A stretch of 58,424 nt of DNA, taken from JAVBNF01 sp031551725. GTDB taxonomy: Bacteria; Bacteroidota; Bacteroidia; Bacteroidales; P3. The DNA lies in NCBI GenBank assembly GCA_031551725.1, contig JAVBNF010000047.1, positions 1 through 58,424 of the forward strand, read 5' to 3'. Below, piece after piece: positions 8,799 to 17,302 of the stretch. Position 1 is the stretch's first letter, and the number at the start of each line of letters is the position of its first letter. The position numbers were made by a program, and so were the translations under genes. The notes under the pieces are model-generated. The model had not been told where the DNA came from. It did not search any database and saw only the letters and a list, made by a program, of their open reading frames with translations.

Positions 8799-10096
8799 TA
8801 TTCCGGCTCCGGCCGTTTCATTTTGTAATTCGGATTTTCTCTTAAAGAATCTTGAGTTTCTTTTGCCGAAAGAAGTGAGCCCAACGGTCTTGTTGTTTTG
8901 GGAATTAATGCTAACATTACACTGCTTAATGTGTAAACGAATGGAGAATCTTTTGGCACCTGCCTAATTAATTCGGCTTGCACTTTACTGCTTGCTTGAA
9001 AAAAGGCATTCATAAATTTGCTGTAATCATCCATTGTAAAATATTCCGGGATATAGGCTTTGAACAGACTGTCTATTTTATAATTAGCTTCATCCAATAA
9101 ATTAGCTTCCCATGATCCCTTTTCTATTCTTGGAACATTTGTAAAAGCAGTATCTCTATAAACAATCTCTTGTTTTGTTTTGATTATCGGAATAAGCACG
9201 GAGTCTATTTTTGCAACAATAGCGGTATCAGCAATTGCTTGTGAAATATTAGCAAAATCAGCTGTATTGTTTGGCTGATTCAAGAAAAGAAAATAGATTA
9301 TTCCTATCAAAGCGGCAATGACAAATGGCATCCAAATCAATTGCTTTTTATGTTCAAATGTCGATTTAATTTCTTTAGCGGAATTATAACGCTTGTTTCT
9401 ATCCCCTTCAGTACATTTGGCAATAATCGGATTGCATTTTTTTTGCAAATTCATTTTTTGCAAAATTTTTCCAAAAGCATAAATGTCTGCGCGGTTATCG
9501 ATAATAACATTTCCTTCTTTCTGCTCCGGTGCGGCATAGCTTAATGTGCCGGCCGGTTGCTTCAAAATATCATGGAAATCGGTATCGGAAAGTCCGAAAT
9601 CAATAATTTTTACATTATTTCCGTTATGTGTAATCAAGATATTTTCGGGTTTCAAATCGCGATGGATAACTTGCTTGCTATGAAAATAATCCATTGCGTC
9701 GAGCAATTCCAAAACAATTTTTTGTTTAACTTTCTCATCCGGATTTGTTTTTAGAAACTCGTTAAGCGTTATCCCATCAATGTATTCCATCACAATGCAG
9801 GCGCCGATTTTCTTGTCAACTTCTTTGCTGATTGTGCGGACAATATTCGGATGATCCAATGAAAAAGCAATATCGAATTCTTTGTTGAGTAATTCTATAA
9901 ATAGTGCTTTGCTGGCATACTCAGACTTCAATCCTTTCAAAACGTGCCATTTTCCGAAGCGTTTAGCTTTTAGCAAAAGGCTGTGTCCATTTTCGGAAAC
10001 CGACAAAGGAGCATATTCCGAAAAAGTATCGGAAATATTCACAAATTCGGTGGAAACGAAGCCGGAAATATAAGAATTGGTATCCGATGAATTCAT
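8795..10096 (-). CDS. membrane-anchored eukaryotic-like Ser/Thr protein kinase
   Basis: 433 residues. The kinase domain spans roughly 20-250: likely ATP-binding Lys in WHVLKGL (K54), hinge IVMEYIDG, catalytic loop VIHRDLKPEN (D147), DFG at 166-168, activation-segment end GTLSYAAPEQ, and NRADIYAFGK. All catalytic residues are present; the glycine loop (ENGHSLLLKAK) is poor. A transmembrane helix (254-272) leads to an extracytoplasmic domain of about 160 residues with no recognised sensor motif. I chose ATG 10096 over the upstream TTG at 10120, because that TTG lies inside the -7 promoter element and could not be on the mRNA. Divergent from the caspase gene; predicted to relay an envelope signal. 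Confidence 0.9.
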   Translation of the reverse strand: MNSSDTNSYISGFVSTEFVNISDTFSEYAPLSVSENGHSLLLKAKRFGKWHVLKGLKSEYASKALFIELLNKEFDIAFSLDHPNIVRTISKEVDKKIGACIVMEYIDGITLNEFLKTNPDEKVKQKIVLELLDAMDYFHSKQVIHRDLKPENILITHNGNNVKIIDFGLSDTDFHDILKQPAGTLSYAAPEQKEGNVIIDNRADIYAFGKILQKMNLQKKCNPIIAKCTEGDRNKRYNSAKEIKSTFEHKKQLIWMPFVIAALIGIIYFLFLNQPNNTADFANISQAIADTAIVAKIDSVLIPIIKTKQEIVYRDTAFTNVPRIEKGSWEANLLDEANYKIDSLFKAYIPEYFTMDDYSKFMNAFFQASSKVQAELIRQVPKDSPFVYTLSSVMLALIPKTTRPLGSLLSAKETQDSLRENPNYKMKRPEPEY

Positions 10097-10117
10097 GAAA
10101 ATGTCTTTAAATTTCTG

Positions 10118-10125
10118 CAAATATA
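10118..10125 (-). promoter_or_regulatory. -7 element of the kinase gene
   Basis: Plus-strand CAAATATA reads TATATTTG on the minus strand, 22 nt before the chosen ATG. No strong -33 match was found. It decides the start codon, since the alternative TTG overlaps this element. Confidence 0.55.
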
Positions 10126-10227
10126 CAAAGATTTGAAATAACTTTTATCAAAAGGACTAACAAGGACTTTTTTATTTTGGATTAAACAGTCTAATTTTGC
10201 AGCGAAAGCTCATGTCGAAATATTTAT

Positions 10228-10257
10228 TTTGTTTATTAAGAAAAATTTGTATATTTG
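10228..10257 (+). promoter_or_regulatory. promoter of structured RNA A and the caspase gene
   Basis: TTTG (10228-10231) and TATATTTG (10250-10257) are 18 nt apart. The predicted start at about 10261 leaves a transcript of more than 220 nt before the downstream ATG, unusually long for this window, where most leaders are 0-25 nt. Confidence 0.7.
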
Positions 10258-10260
10258 CAA

Positions 10261-10469
10261 TTCATAAATATCAAGTTAGAAAAATAGACTAAAAAAATAT
10301 AAATAAAAGACAAAGGCTTTTGCTATTTGCTTACCATCCAAAAATTGGCGTTTAAGGAATACAGTAAGGTAATTAGCGAAAGCTCGTGCTGTTTTAGGCA
10401 TGAGCTTTCTTATTACTGTATGGGTGCGCCAATACCTTGGATAGTATAAGAAGTGTTCATGCCTTTTTT
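10261..10469 (+). ncRNA. structured RNA element A (paralogue of element B at 24997)
   Basis: After a 50-nt A-rich 5' segment the RNA folds as a rod. P0 pairs AAAGGC (10312-10317) with GCCTTT (10461-10466). P1 pairs ATCCAA (10336-10341) with TTGGAT (10437-10442). P2 pairs ATTGGCG (10344-10350) with CGCCAAT (10427-10433). P3 pairs ATACAGTAA (10359-10367) with TTACTGTAT (10413-10421). P4 is a 12-bp hairpin (10378-10389 with 10398-10409) with an 8-nt loop. Unpaired bases shared with element B are GG.AATT..AGC on the 5' side, TTATT, GGGTG after P3, and TACC between P2 and P1. P0 ends in a T-run, so this is either a free-standing RNA or a leader able to terminate transcription before the caspase ATG at 10486. 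Family unknown to me. Confidence 0.75.
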
Positions 10470-10485
10470 GTTAAAACAGCGATAT

Positions 10486-12120
10486 ATGAAAAAGTTTGTA
10501 TGTTTTTTAATGCTCATTGCAAATGTGTTCAGCATTCAAGCCCAAACTGAAAATACAAGTATTTACAAATGGGTGACGTCTGATGACGGTATTTCGAATG
10601 TAGAGCTTTCTCAAAAATTGAAAGCTGCGCAGAAAGGTTCTAAATGGGGATTTGTAGATGGCTTTTCGGAATGGATTATTTCACCTGTATTTGAAGCAGC
10701 AAGCTCTTTTAGCAAGGGAATAGCCAGAGTAAAATATCATGGAAAAGAAGACCATATTGCATTATTAACTCCTTTTGAATTTATACAAAATGAGGTTAAT
10801 CGAGGTTTAAGCGTTTGGTATGAAAAAGGAGAATATGAAAGTAGTAAAGCGTATGAAAAGCGCACGAATGATGCTGCAAAAGAACTAAAAATGAAATTGC
10901 TGATTTCGGATGCAACTGATTTGTATCTGCAATCGTTGCTTTTTGTTTTAGAAGCCAATCAAACAAATCTCAATGAATATGATGCCGATAATCAAACGTT
11001 TTTAATACAGTTCCCAAGCTTTGGCAATGTGGTTATTCGTGTAAACGATGCCAAAGAAGCCGCTTCTATAAAAAACAATTGGAAAGAAATTTATTTTTCC
11101 GGACTTTCTTTTGTTCCTGTGAGCGATAATAGCGACGGAAATAAACATTTAGTTTTATCTAAAATTTGCATCAATAATCCTGTTAATAGAAAACAATATG
11201 TTTGGAATTATACCGACCGCTTCAAGTATAAAAACACGAAAGAAAAATATAATAATTTCAAGGAAATCAGCTTTGCCCAACTTGGAGCTGCAAGTGATTT
11301 GCTAAGTATAAACAGTGGAACCGCAGGCATTTCCGGTGTAGATAAAAATATTCCGGAAGCCAAAAACAGCAATCTCAATACATACGCTGTAATTATCGGC
11401 AACGAGCTTTATACGAAAGAAGAAACAACACGTTTTTCGATGAATGATGCCCGTACATTTTACAAATACGCTGTGAAAACATTGGGAATTCCTGAAAAAA
11501 ATATTTACGGAAAACTAAATGCCACTTATGGCGACATGCTTTCGGCTATTGATTTCTTGCAAAAGGCAGCACAGGCAAAAGATGGAGACATCCATATTAT
11601 TTTCTATTATTCCGGACACGGAATGGCCGATAAGGAAAATAAAAAGGGCTATTTACTGCCTGTCGACGGCAGTTCGAAGCAGTTAAATGCGGCCTTGAAA
11701 ACCGAAACATTATACAAAAGCTTGGCAGAAATGAATGTGAAATCTTCAATTGTTTTCTTGGATGCATGTTTTAGCGGAGCCAGCAATGGCGGACTTTTAG
11801 CAGCTTTACAAGACGGTCGTGGAGTAAAAATTACGCCAAAGGAAGATATTCTACAAGGAAACATTGTGGTATTCAGTGCCACAAACGACGCACAAATCGC
11901 GTATCCGTACGACAAAGAAGAACATGGTATTTTTACTTATTTTTTATTAAAAAAAATACAGGAAACAAAAGGAAATGTGAGTTATCAAAATCTTTCAGAA
12001 TACGTAACCAAACAAGTAAAAGCAACATCATTCAGCATCCGGCAAGAAATACAAACACCCAAAGTTCAATGGTCGTATGAACTTGAAAACACATGGGGCA
12101 ATTTAAAATTAACCAAATAA
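10486..12120 (+). CDS. exported WG-repeat protein with C-terminal caspase-like (C14) peptidase domain
   Basis: 544 residues. A signal peptide (MKKFVCFLMLIANVFSIQAQ) is followed by a WG-type beta-repeat (SKWGFVDGFSEWIISPVFEA), a middle region of unknown fold, and a caspase-like domain from about 300. Both catalytic residues are present: the His in YYSGHGM (H378) and the Cys in FLDACFSG (C428). The domain begins with TYAVIIGNELY and ends near IFTYFLLKKI. It is predicted to be a periplasmic or outer-membrane-associated protease cutting after specific residues; the substrate is unknown. The ATG at 10486 starts the signal peptide; the upstream in-frame ATG at 10453 falls inside RNA element A. It is followed after 19 nt by the LPP20-like gene and probably heads the operon. 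Confidence 0.87.
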   Translation: MKKFVCFLMLIANVFSIQAQTENTSIYKWVTSDDGISNVELSQKLKAAQKGSKWGFVDGFSEWIISPVFEAASSFSKGIARVKYHGKEDHIALLTPFEFIQNEVNRGLSVWYEKGEYESSKAYEKRTNDAAKELKMKLLISDATDLYLQSLLFVLEANQTNLNEYDADNQTFLIQFPSFGNVVIRVNDAKEAASIKNNWKEIYFSGLSFVPVSDNSDGNKHLVLSKICINNPVNRKQYVWNYTDRFKYKNTKEKYNNFKEISFAQLGAASDLLSINSGTAGISGVDKNIPEAKNSNLNTYAVIIGNELYTKEETTRFSMNDARTFYKYAVKTLGIPEKNIYGKLNATYGDMLSAIDFLQKAAQAKDGDIHIIFYYSGHGMADKENKKGYLLPVDGSSKQLNAALKTETLYKSLAEMNVKSSIVFLDACFSGASNGGLLAALQDGRGVKITPKEDILQGNIVVFSATNDAQIAYPYDKEEHGIFTYFLLKKIQETKGNVSYQNLSEYVTKQVKATSFSIRQEIQTPKVQWSYELENTWGNLKLTK

Positions 12121-12139
12121 ACATAAAAACAACCATCTT

Positions 12140-12706
12140 ATGAAAACAATTTTTAGATTTTTTGCGCTTGGATTACTTGTCGCTACTATTGGAACAAGTT
12201 GCAAATCAACCAAACCGATTGAAAAAGTAAATGGCGAAGAAGAAGTAGCTACGCCTTTTTCCAACTTCACAACCGACAAACATTACATCCGTGCAGTTGC
12301 AAGCGGTTATAGTCCGGATATGAATGTAGCAAAGAAAATGGCCATTAATAATGCGAAATCAGAAATGGCCGGACAAATTCAATCGCTGTTTCAGGAAGTA
12401 ACCACACAATACATGCAGCAATACGGACAAAATGCCAAACCCGATTTGCAACAAAAATTCGAGAGCATGAGTCAAACCGTTACATCTCAAGCGTTGACAA
12501 ATGTAATGGTGAAAGACAGTAAAACCTTTAAAGACAAAACAACCAACGATTATCGTTGTTGGGCAGCTATCGAAATGTCAAAAGAAGATATTGGCAAAGA
12601 TCTGATGAAACGTATTTCGCAGGAAACCAAAGAGCGTATCGACTTGAATCAGGAGAAATATCAACAAGTGTTTGAAAAAGCGCTTAACGATTATAATGGA
12701 AAGTAA
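12140..12706 (+). CDS. LPP20-like lipoprotein
   Basis: 188 residues. A lipoprotein signal ends at the lipobox region IGTSC (C21). The mature part has the helical pattern RAVASGYSPDMNVAKKMAI followed by NNAKSEMAGQIQ, typical of LPP20-type lipoproteins in which repeated alpha/beta units process many small residues. The C-terminal part (DYRCWAAIEMSKEDIGKDL) also fits. Function is unknown; family members are often found beside caspase-like and DUF4384 proteins (recollection). It overlaps the next gene by 11 nt, which indicates cotranscription. Confidence 0.72.
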   Translation: MKTIFRFFALGLLVATIGTSCKSTKPIEKVNGEEEVATPFSNFTTDKHYIRAVASGYSPDMNVAKKMAINNAKSEMAGQIQSLFQEVTTQYMQQYGQNAKPDLQQKFESMSQTVTSQALTNVMVKDSKTFKDKTTNDYRCWAAIEMSKEDIGKDLMKRISQETKERIDLNQEKYQQVFEKALNDYNGK

Positions 12707-13472
12707 AATTATCGGCATACTCCTTTTTATTTGTGCTTGCATAAATGTGCAGGCACAAATAAAAGTGCAGGCCACGGGCGCTTGGTTTATTTCGAATATT
12801 TCTCCGGAAGAGGCGCGTGCCCATGCTTTAGCGGAAGCGAAAAAAGATGCTTTGCGCAAAGCTGGCATTGAAGAGGCGGTAACGTCGATGGAAACGATGA
12901 TTTCTTTGAAGAGCGGACAGGATTATTTTGAATACAATGAGCTTGATTTACGTGGCGGAATCAGCGATTTTGTGCTCCTGGAAGACAGCACTATTTTAGA
13001 GGGAAACTTGTTAAAAAAAATCATTGTTATTGAAGCCTCCGTTGTGAAATATAAAAATGCCCGCGATGCGCATTTTGTATTTGCGGTAAAGAAGATTAAA
13101 CATCATTATCAGGAAGAAGATTCGCTCGTTTTTGAAGTAGAACCTTCGGCCGATGGATTTCTGAAAGTCTTTTTCTTTGAAGAAGACGGACAGGGTGATT
13201 TGCTTTTTCCAAGTTCGATTGAGCCGGATAATTTTTTGAAAAGCAATTTCAAATATTGCTTCCCGCAAAATAAAAGGATGCAATATACGTTGACAAAAAA
13301 CAATTATAGAAAACTTTCTGAACGAAACACCTTGATTTTTGTATATACCAAAACCAATGTGCCGTTTAAGGAAGAAAATATTAGTTACGAAACAGTATCG
13401 AACTGGATTGCCAAAATCAATCCCGACAGCCGTTACGAACGATTTTATGGATTTAGTATTTATAAAAAATAA
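12696..13472 (+). CDS. exported protein with DUF4384-like domain
   Basis: 258 residues. The signal peptide is MESKIIGILLFICACINVQAQ. Residues 25-60 (ISPEEARAHALAEAKKDALRKAGIEEAV) resemble the start of LPP20-type modules. From about 145 the segment VFEVEPSADGFLKVFFFEED, then LLFPSSIEPDNFL, then RNTLIFVYTK follows the DUF4384 pattern, a beta-rich domain of unknown role met in kinase-associated and caspase-associated exported proteins. The start at 12696 overlaps the previous stop; it is the only ATG that gives a signal peptide. The next gene begins 1 nt after its stop codon, so translation is probably coupled. Confidence 0.68.
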   Translation: MESKIIGILLFICACINVQAQIKVQATGAWFISNISPEEARAHALAEAKKDALRKAGIEEAVTSMETMISLKSGQDYFEYNELDLRGGISDFVLLEDSTILEGNLLKKIIVIEASVVKYKNARDAHFVFAVKKIKHHYQEEDSLVFEVEPSADGFLKVFFFEEDGQGDLLFPSSIEPDNFLKSNFKYCFPQNKRMQYTLTKNNYRKLSERNTLIFVYTKTNVPFKEENISYETVSNWIAKINPDSRYERFYGFSIYKK

Positions 13473-13473
13473 C

Positions 13474-15174
13474 ATGAGAAAAAAGATTTTATTAATTCTG
13501 TTTTTTTTATTCTTTTACAAAAATGTATGTTCTCAAGGTCTTTCGTTAAACGATTTAACCTATATTCAAAATTCGAGAATAGGTTGGTCTGATGAAGAAC
13601 GGATTGATAAATTTTTAAAAAAGAAAGGGACGGATCAATTCTTCTGGAGTCGGAATCATAAGTCTTCAGATACACGATGGATTTTAACAAAAAAAGGATA
13701 TACTAAACCTTTAGCCATATTAGTTGCTGACGAGGATCATATTGCCTACCAAGATGTACTAACTTTGAGATATCTTGTTCCGGACGAGGGTTTTAAAATA
13801 CTGAAATCAAATGCTGAAAAAATGCTTAAAGTTTTGGGAAGTAATACATATACAGATGATAATTATGCCTTGATTTTTACAGCAGACAAAGAAGAAGGTG
13901 GTTATCGATTTAATCAAATAGAAGTAATGAACGTATATATTTATGCTCTCTTTAAAACATTTGGAGCCTTTCAAACTCCGGAGGAAATAAAAGCTGCCGA
14001 AGAAGCCGAACGCCTTGCCGTTACCAAAGCCGAAGACGAACGTCGCCTTGCCGCCGAAGAAGAACAAAAACGCAAAGCCGAAGAAGAACGTCAGAAACAG
14101 ATTAATGTGCAATACAGTGCAAGCATTGCAAAAGCAGATAAACTTTTGGCTGCCAAACAATATGATGCTGCTAAAAAAGAATATGAAAACGCTGCCCGCA
14201 TCAAGCCTGAAGAAACCACGCCTTCGGCTAAAATCTCTGAAATAGGTTTAATAACCGGATTTCTCAAAGAACGGGATGATAAAGTTTACAACTACCAAGA
14301 GCAAGAAAAAGTAGATTATGATATTCAAAACAGCAAGATTATCGCGATGCTCAAAGAAACTCTGATTAAAGATGAATCCGTAGAGTCTCTTAAGTTTTCG
14401 ATTATTGCCACTGTAGATACTGCCGGAAAAACAACGGCCATAATCGCGAGAAGTTCGTATCTCTCATTCGAAATAAGAGCTGCTTTAAAGCCAGTATTGG
14501 ACAAAATCAAATTAAAACCGGTGGAATTGTACGGATACAAAGTTTTTGCACGGGCAGAATTCACCTATGAAATAGAAGCCAAACACTTTACAGAAAGAGT
14601 AAAAAACACAGGATCTCAACTTCATTGCAATGATAACCTGGCTAATTATTCGAGACATATACAACCAAGAACTCAATATACTGGAAAATATCTAATGCGT
14701 ATTGATGACATAAATATCAACAGAACATCTGCGGTTGATGCACGTATATTATCTTATAAAAGTTTACCCGGACCGTCGGCTGCACTTTTATCAGTGTTGG
14801 TGCCGGGCCTAGGAACGGTTCCGGTTTCAGGAGGGAAGGTCAATCAGTTTTTAATTAGAAGCATTTCCACTTATACATTTATCGGCCTCGGAATCGGAGC
14901 GAAATTTGTATCAGATGGCGAATATAAACATTACCACGAAGCCACAACGCAAGAGGATATGGACAAATATTACGATTCGGCAAAATCATGGCAAGTTGGT
15001 TCATACCTTGCTTGGGGCATAGCCGGCTCTATCTGGTTGTGCGATATTATTGATGTGATGGTTCGTGGCGCCCATAACAAAAAACAAGGAAGGATGTTCA
15101 GGCAGTCCAATTTTTCTGTGTATTACGAGCCTCAAATCGATGCTCCCGGGATTTATTATTCTTTTAAATTTTAA
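13474..15174 (+). CDS. exported coiled-coil/TPR protein with DUF5683-like membrane tail
   Basis: 566 residues. The signal peptide (1-20) ends in CSQ. An N-terminal globular part of unknown fold (21-165) is followed by a charged Ala/Glu coiled coil (168-210) and a TPR-like pair of helices (ADKLLAAKQYDAAKKEYENA, 221-240). The C-terminal part has hydrophobic helices starting SAALLSVLVPGLGTVPVSGG, the pattern of DUF5683 membrane modules. Function unknown. Position inside the caspase-LPP20-DUF4384 string suggests a shared envelope assembly. The ATG at 13474 is used, because the earlier in-frame ATG lies within the preceding gene. Confidence 0.68.
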   Translation: MRKKILLILFFLFFYKNVCSQGLSLNDLTYIQNSRIGWSDEERIDKFLKKKGTDQFFWSRNHKSSDTRWILTKKGYTKPLAILVADEDHIAYQDVLTLRYLVPDEGFKILKSNAEKMLKVLGSNTYTDDNYALIFTADKEEGGYRFNQIEVMNVYIYALFKTFGAFQTPEEIKAAEEAERLAVTKAEDERRLAAEEEQKRKAEEERQKQINVQYSASIAKADKLLAAKQYDAAKKEYENAARIKPEETTPSAKISEIGLITGFLKERDDKVYNYQEQEKVDYDIQNSKIIAMLKETLIKDESVESLKFSIIATVDTAGKTTAIIARSSYLSFEIRAALKPVLDKIKLKPVELYGYKVFARAEFTYEIEAKHFTERVKNTGSQLHCNDNLANYSRHIQPRTQYTGKYLMRIDDININRTSAVDARILSYKSLPGPSAALLSVLVPGLGTVPVSGGKVNQFLIRSISTYTFIGLGIGAKFVSDGEYKHYHEATTQEDMDKYYDSAKSWQVGSYLAWGIAGSIWLCDIIDVMVRGAHNKKQGRMFRQSNFSVYYEPQIDAPGIYYSFKF

Positions 15175-15178
15175 GGCT

Positions 15179-16861
15179 ATGAAATACGGAAAATTTTTAC
15201 TATTTATTTTATCTATCTTTGTTTTTTCCACTTGTGAATTGGAGCGAGACAATCCGTTGGATAAACAGAATCCGAATTATGATCCGAATTATTATGTTCC
15301 CGGCGGTGTTGATCTCAAGTTTTCGAATTGCGAGATTGTTCAAGATAATAACGGCGATGGATTATTAAATCCCGGCGAAACGGTGTATTTGAAAATATCT
15401 CTTAAAAATATTGGAATTAACAATGCAAACGGTACATCCGCGACATTTTCAAGTAACAGCTCTTATGTTTCCGGTTTGTCTCCAACCACGGTCTCTATTG
15501 GCACAATAAATGCAAATTCAACCGTAACGCCTGCAAATTCTTATTCTGCAGGAATTTATTACACCACGCAATTTACGATTTCATCGACAACACCTATTGG
15601 CACAAAAATCCCGATCAACATACACATGTCAGACGGAAAAGGCAATTCATGGGATGATAGTTTTGAGATTGTAGTGGGACAAACATCTGCTAATATTAAG
15701 TTTTCGAGTTTTACAATTGTTAAGGATAATAATGAAAATGGCACATTAAATCCTGGAGAAACGGCATATCTAAAAATTTCATTTAAAAATTCAGGAAGCA
15801 GCAAAGCCAATAGTGTATCCGCGACATTTTCAAGTAACAGCTCTTATGTTTCCGGTTTGTCTCCAACCACGGTCTCTATTGGCACAATAAATGCAAACTC
15901 AACCGTAACGCCCGCAAATTCGTATTCTTCGGGTACATATTACACCACGCAATTTACGGTTTCCACGTCAGCGCTTATAGGTGCAAAAATTCCAATAAGC
16001 GTGCATTTGACAGATACTGAAGGCAATTCATGGGATGATAGTTTCGAAATCACAATTGAACAGTCAACGGCTAAAATTGAATTCTTAAAATATGAAATTG
16101 TCAAGGATGGCAATGAAAATGGTGCTTTAAACCCCGGTGAGACGGTTTATTTAAAAATTTCTTTCAAAAATACCGGTAATGGCAAAGCCAATAGTGTATC
16201 CGCGACATTTTCAAGTAACAGCTCTTATGCTTCCGGTTTGTCTCCAACCACGGTCTCTATTGGCACAATAAATGCAAACTCAACCGTAACGCCCGCAAAT
16301 TCGTATTCTTCGGGTACATATTACACCACGCAATTTACGATTTCTACGTCAGCGCTTATAGGTGCAAAAATTCCAATAAATGTGCATTTGACAGATACTG
16401 AAGGCAATTCATGGGATGATAGTTTCGAGATTCCAGTGGAAGAAACAATGAAAGCAAAAATTATCGTTTCAGAATATGAAATTTTCTACGGTGCTCCTCA
16501 AAACGACAAAGTGCCGGTAGTTTTAAAACTGACTTTCAAAAACACAAGTAGTAATGCACTTGTTGGGACTGCATACGCTAAATTCTCCAGCAGTAGTTCT
16601 TATGTTTCAAGTTTAACTCCAACTTCGAATATATATTTATCCAATATGGCGGCAGGCACTTCGGAAACGATAGCGAATGATTACTACTCCGGGCAGTTGG
16701 TAACATCGGATGATAAACTTTTAAATTATGGCTCTTATTACACTATTAAGTTTAACGTACCGGGAAACACAGCTATTGGTACAAAAGTTCCGATAGACGT
16801 CGCCTTTAAAGATTCCTATAATACAACATGGACTCAAACATTTAATGTTATAATTGAATAA
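15179..16861 (+). CDS. surface lipoprotein with tandem 127-residue repeats
   Basis: 560 residues. The lipobox is VFSTC (C19), followed by ELERDNPLDKQNPNYDPNYY. Three near-identical repeats of 127 residues follow, each with LNPGET, YLKIS.KN, ATFSSNSSY, TVSIGTINANSTVTPANSYS and GNSWDDSFEI, then a fourth divergent copy. Each repeat looks like an immunoglobulin-like beta-sandwich domain of the kind found in adhesin and CARDB-type repeats (LNPGET is common in such domains). No enzyme motif. Probably an extended outer-membrane surface lipoprotein. The ATG at 15179 is 4 nt after the preceding stop, consistent with one operon from 10486. Confidence 0.8.
   Translation: MKYGKFLLFILSIFVFSTCELERDNPLDKQNPNYDPNYYVPGGVDLKFSNCEIVQDNNGDGLLNPGETVYLKISLKNIGINNANGTSATFSSNSSYVSGLSPTTVSIGTINANSTVTPANSYSAGIYYTTQFTISSTTPIGTKIPINIHMSDGKGNSWDDSFEIVVGQTSANIKFSSFTIVKDNNENGTLNPGETAYLKISFKNSGSSKANSVSATFSSNSSYVSGLSPTTVSIGTINANSTVTPANSYSSGTYYTTQFTVSTSALIGAKIPISVHLTDTEGNSWDDSFEITIEQSTAKIEFLKYEIVKDGNENGALNPGETVYLKISFKNTGNGKANSVSATFSSNSSYASGLSPTTVSIGTINANSTVTPANSYSSGTYYTTQFTISTSALIGAKIPINVHLTDTEGNSWDDSFEIPVEETMKAKIIVSEYEIFYGAPQNDKVPVVLKLTFKNTSSNALVGTAYAKFSSSSSYVSSLTPTSNIYLSNMAAGTSETIANDYYSGQLVTSDDKLLNYGSYYTIKFNVPGNTAIGTKVPIDVAFKDSYNTTWTQTFNVIIE
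15311..16453 (+). repeat. three tandem 381-bp coding repeats
   Basis: The marker TCCGCGACATTTTC recurs at 15437, 15818 and 16199, exactly 381 nt apart. Over about 100 nt after the marker the three copies differ at only a few positions, while the flanking part of each repeat is more divergent. Units run about 15311-15691, 15692-16072 and 16073-16453. The patchy identity suggests recent gene conversion or duplication. Confidence 0.9.
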
Positions 16862-16873
16862 AAACAAAAAAAC

Positions 16874-17284
16874 ATGAAACAATCACAAGTCGAAACATGG
16901 GTAAAACTCAATTCCCATTATTTCAAAAAGAAACATTTAGATTTTATCGAAGAACAATTAACAAAAATGGACGAAGACAAACTTCTGCATCTTCAGGCAT
17001 TTCCATTTATAAGGCCACTGAAATTGCTTTCTATTGCCATGTTCTTAAACTGCGATTATTTTTGGATAAAGTTTGAAATTCTAGGCATTTTCAAAATGTT
17101 TGTAACCTTGTTTGTAATCAGCCTCATGATAGAAGACGGTAGTTTAGGTTTAGGTGGGTTTATGTTTCTTGTCATTTGGTGGTTTATTGATGTTATTACA
17201 GCAAAGAGTAGAGCAAAAAACTATAATTTCGATCAATTCACAAATTTTGTAAGCTTCATAAATTCAAGTTCGGTAGAAAGATAG
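16874..17284 (+). CDS. TM2-domain-like membrane protein
   Basis: 136 residues. The N-terminal soluble part (VETWVKLNSHYFKKKHLDFI) and the following two hydrophobic segments with LGIFKMFVTLF and FLVIWWFIDVITAKSRAKNYN match the layout of Bacteroidota TM2 proteins. The signature turn between the helices, normally G.DRFYLG, is here NCDYFWIKFEI, so the typical acidic-Arg motif is lost. Function unknown. It lies 12 nt after the repeat lipoprotein and probably ends that operon. Confidence 0.65.
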   Translation: MKQSQVETWVKLNSHYFKKKHLDFIEEQLTKMDEDKLLHLQAFPFIRPLKLLSIAMFLNCDYFWIKFEILGIFKMFVTLFVISLMIEDGSLGLGGFMFLVIWWFIDVITAKSRAKNYNFDQFTNFVSFINSSSVER

Positions 17285-17302
17285 AAGATAAATTTTATTT
17301 TT

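Noticed and set aside
10097..10120. TTG start of the kinase gene at 10120
   Set aside because: The codon is part of the -7 element CAAATATA, so it would not be included in the mRNA.
10453..10485. Upstream in-frame ATG of the caspase gene
   Set aside because: It lies within the 3' side of RNA element A, before the T-run, and gives no better signal peptide than the ATG at 10486.
15311..16453. Regular repeats considered as a CRISPR array
   Set aside because: The period is 381 nt, in frame with a signal-bearing lipoprotein, with no spacer structure and no cas gene.
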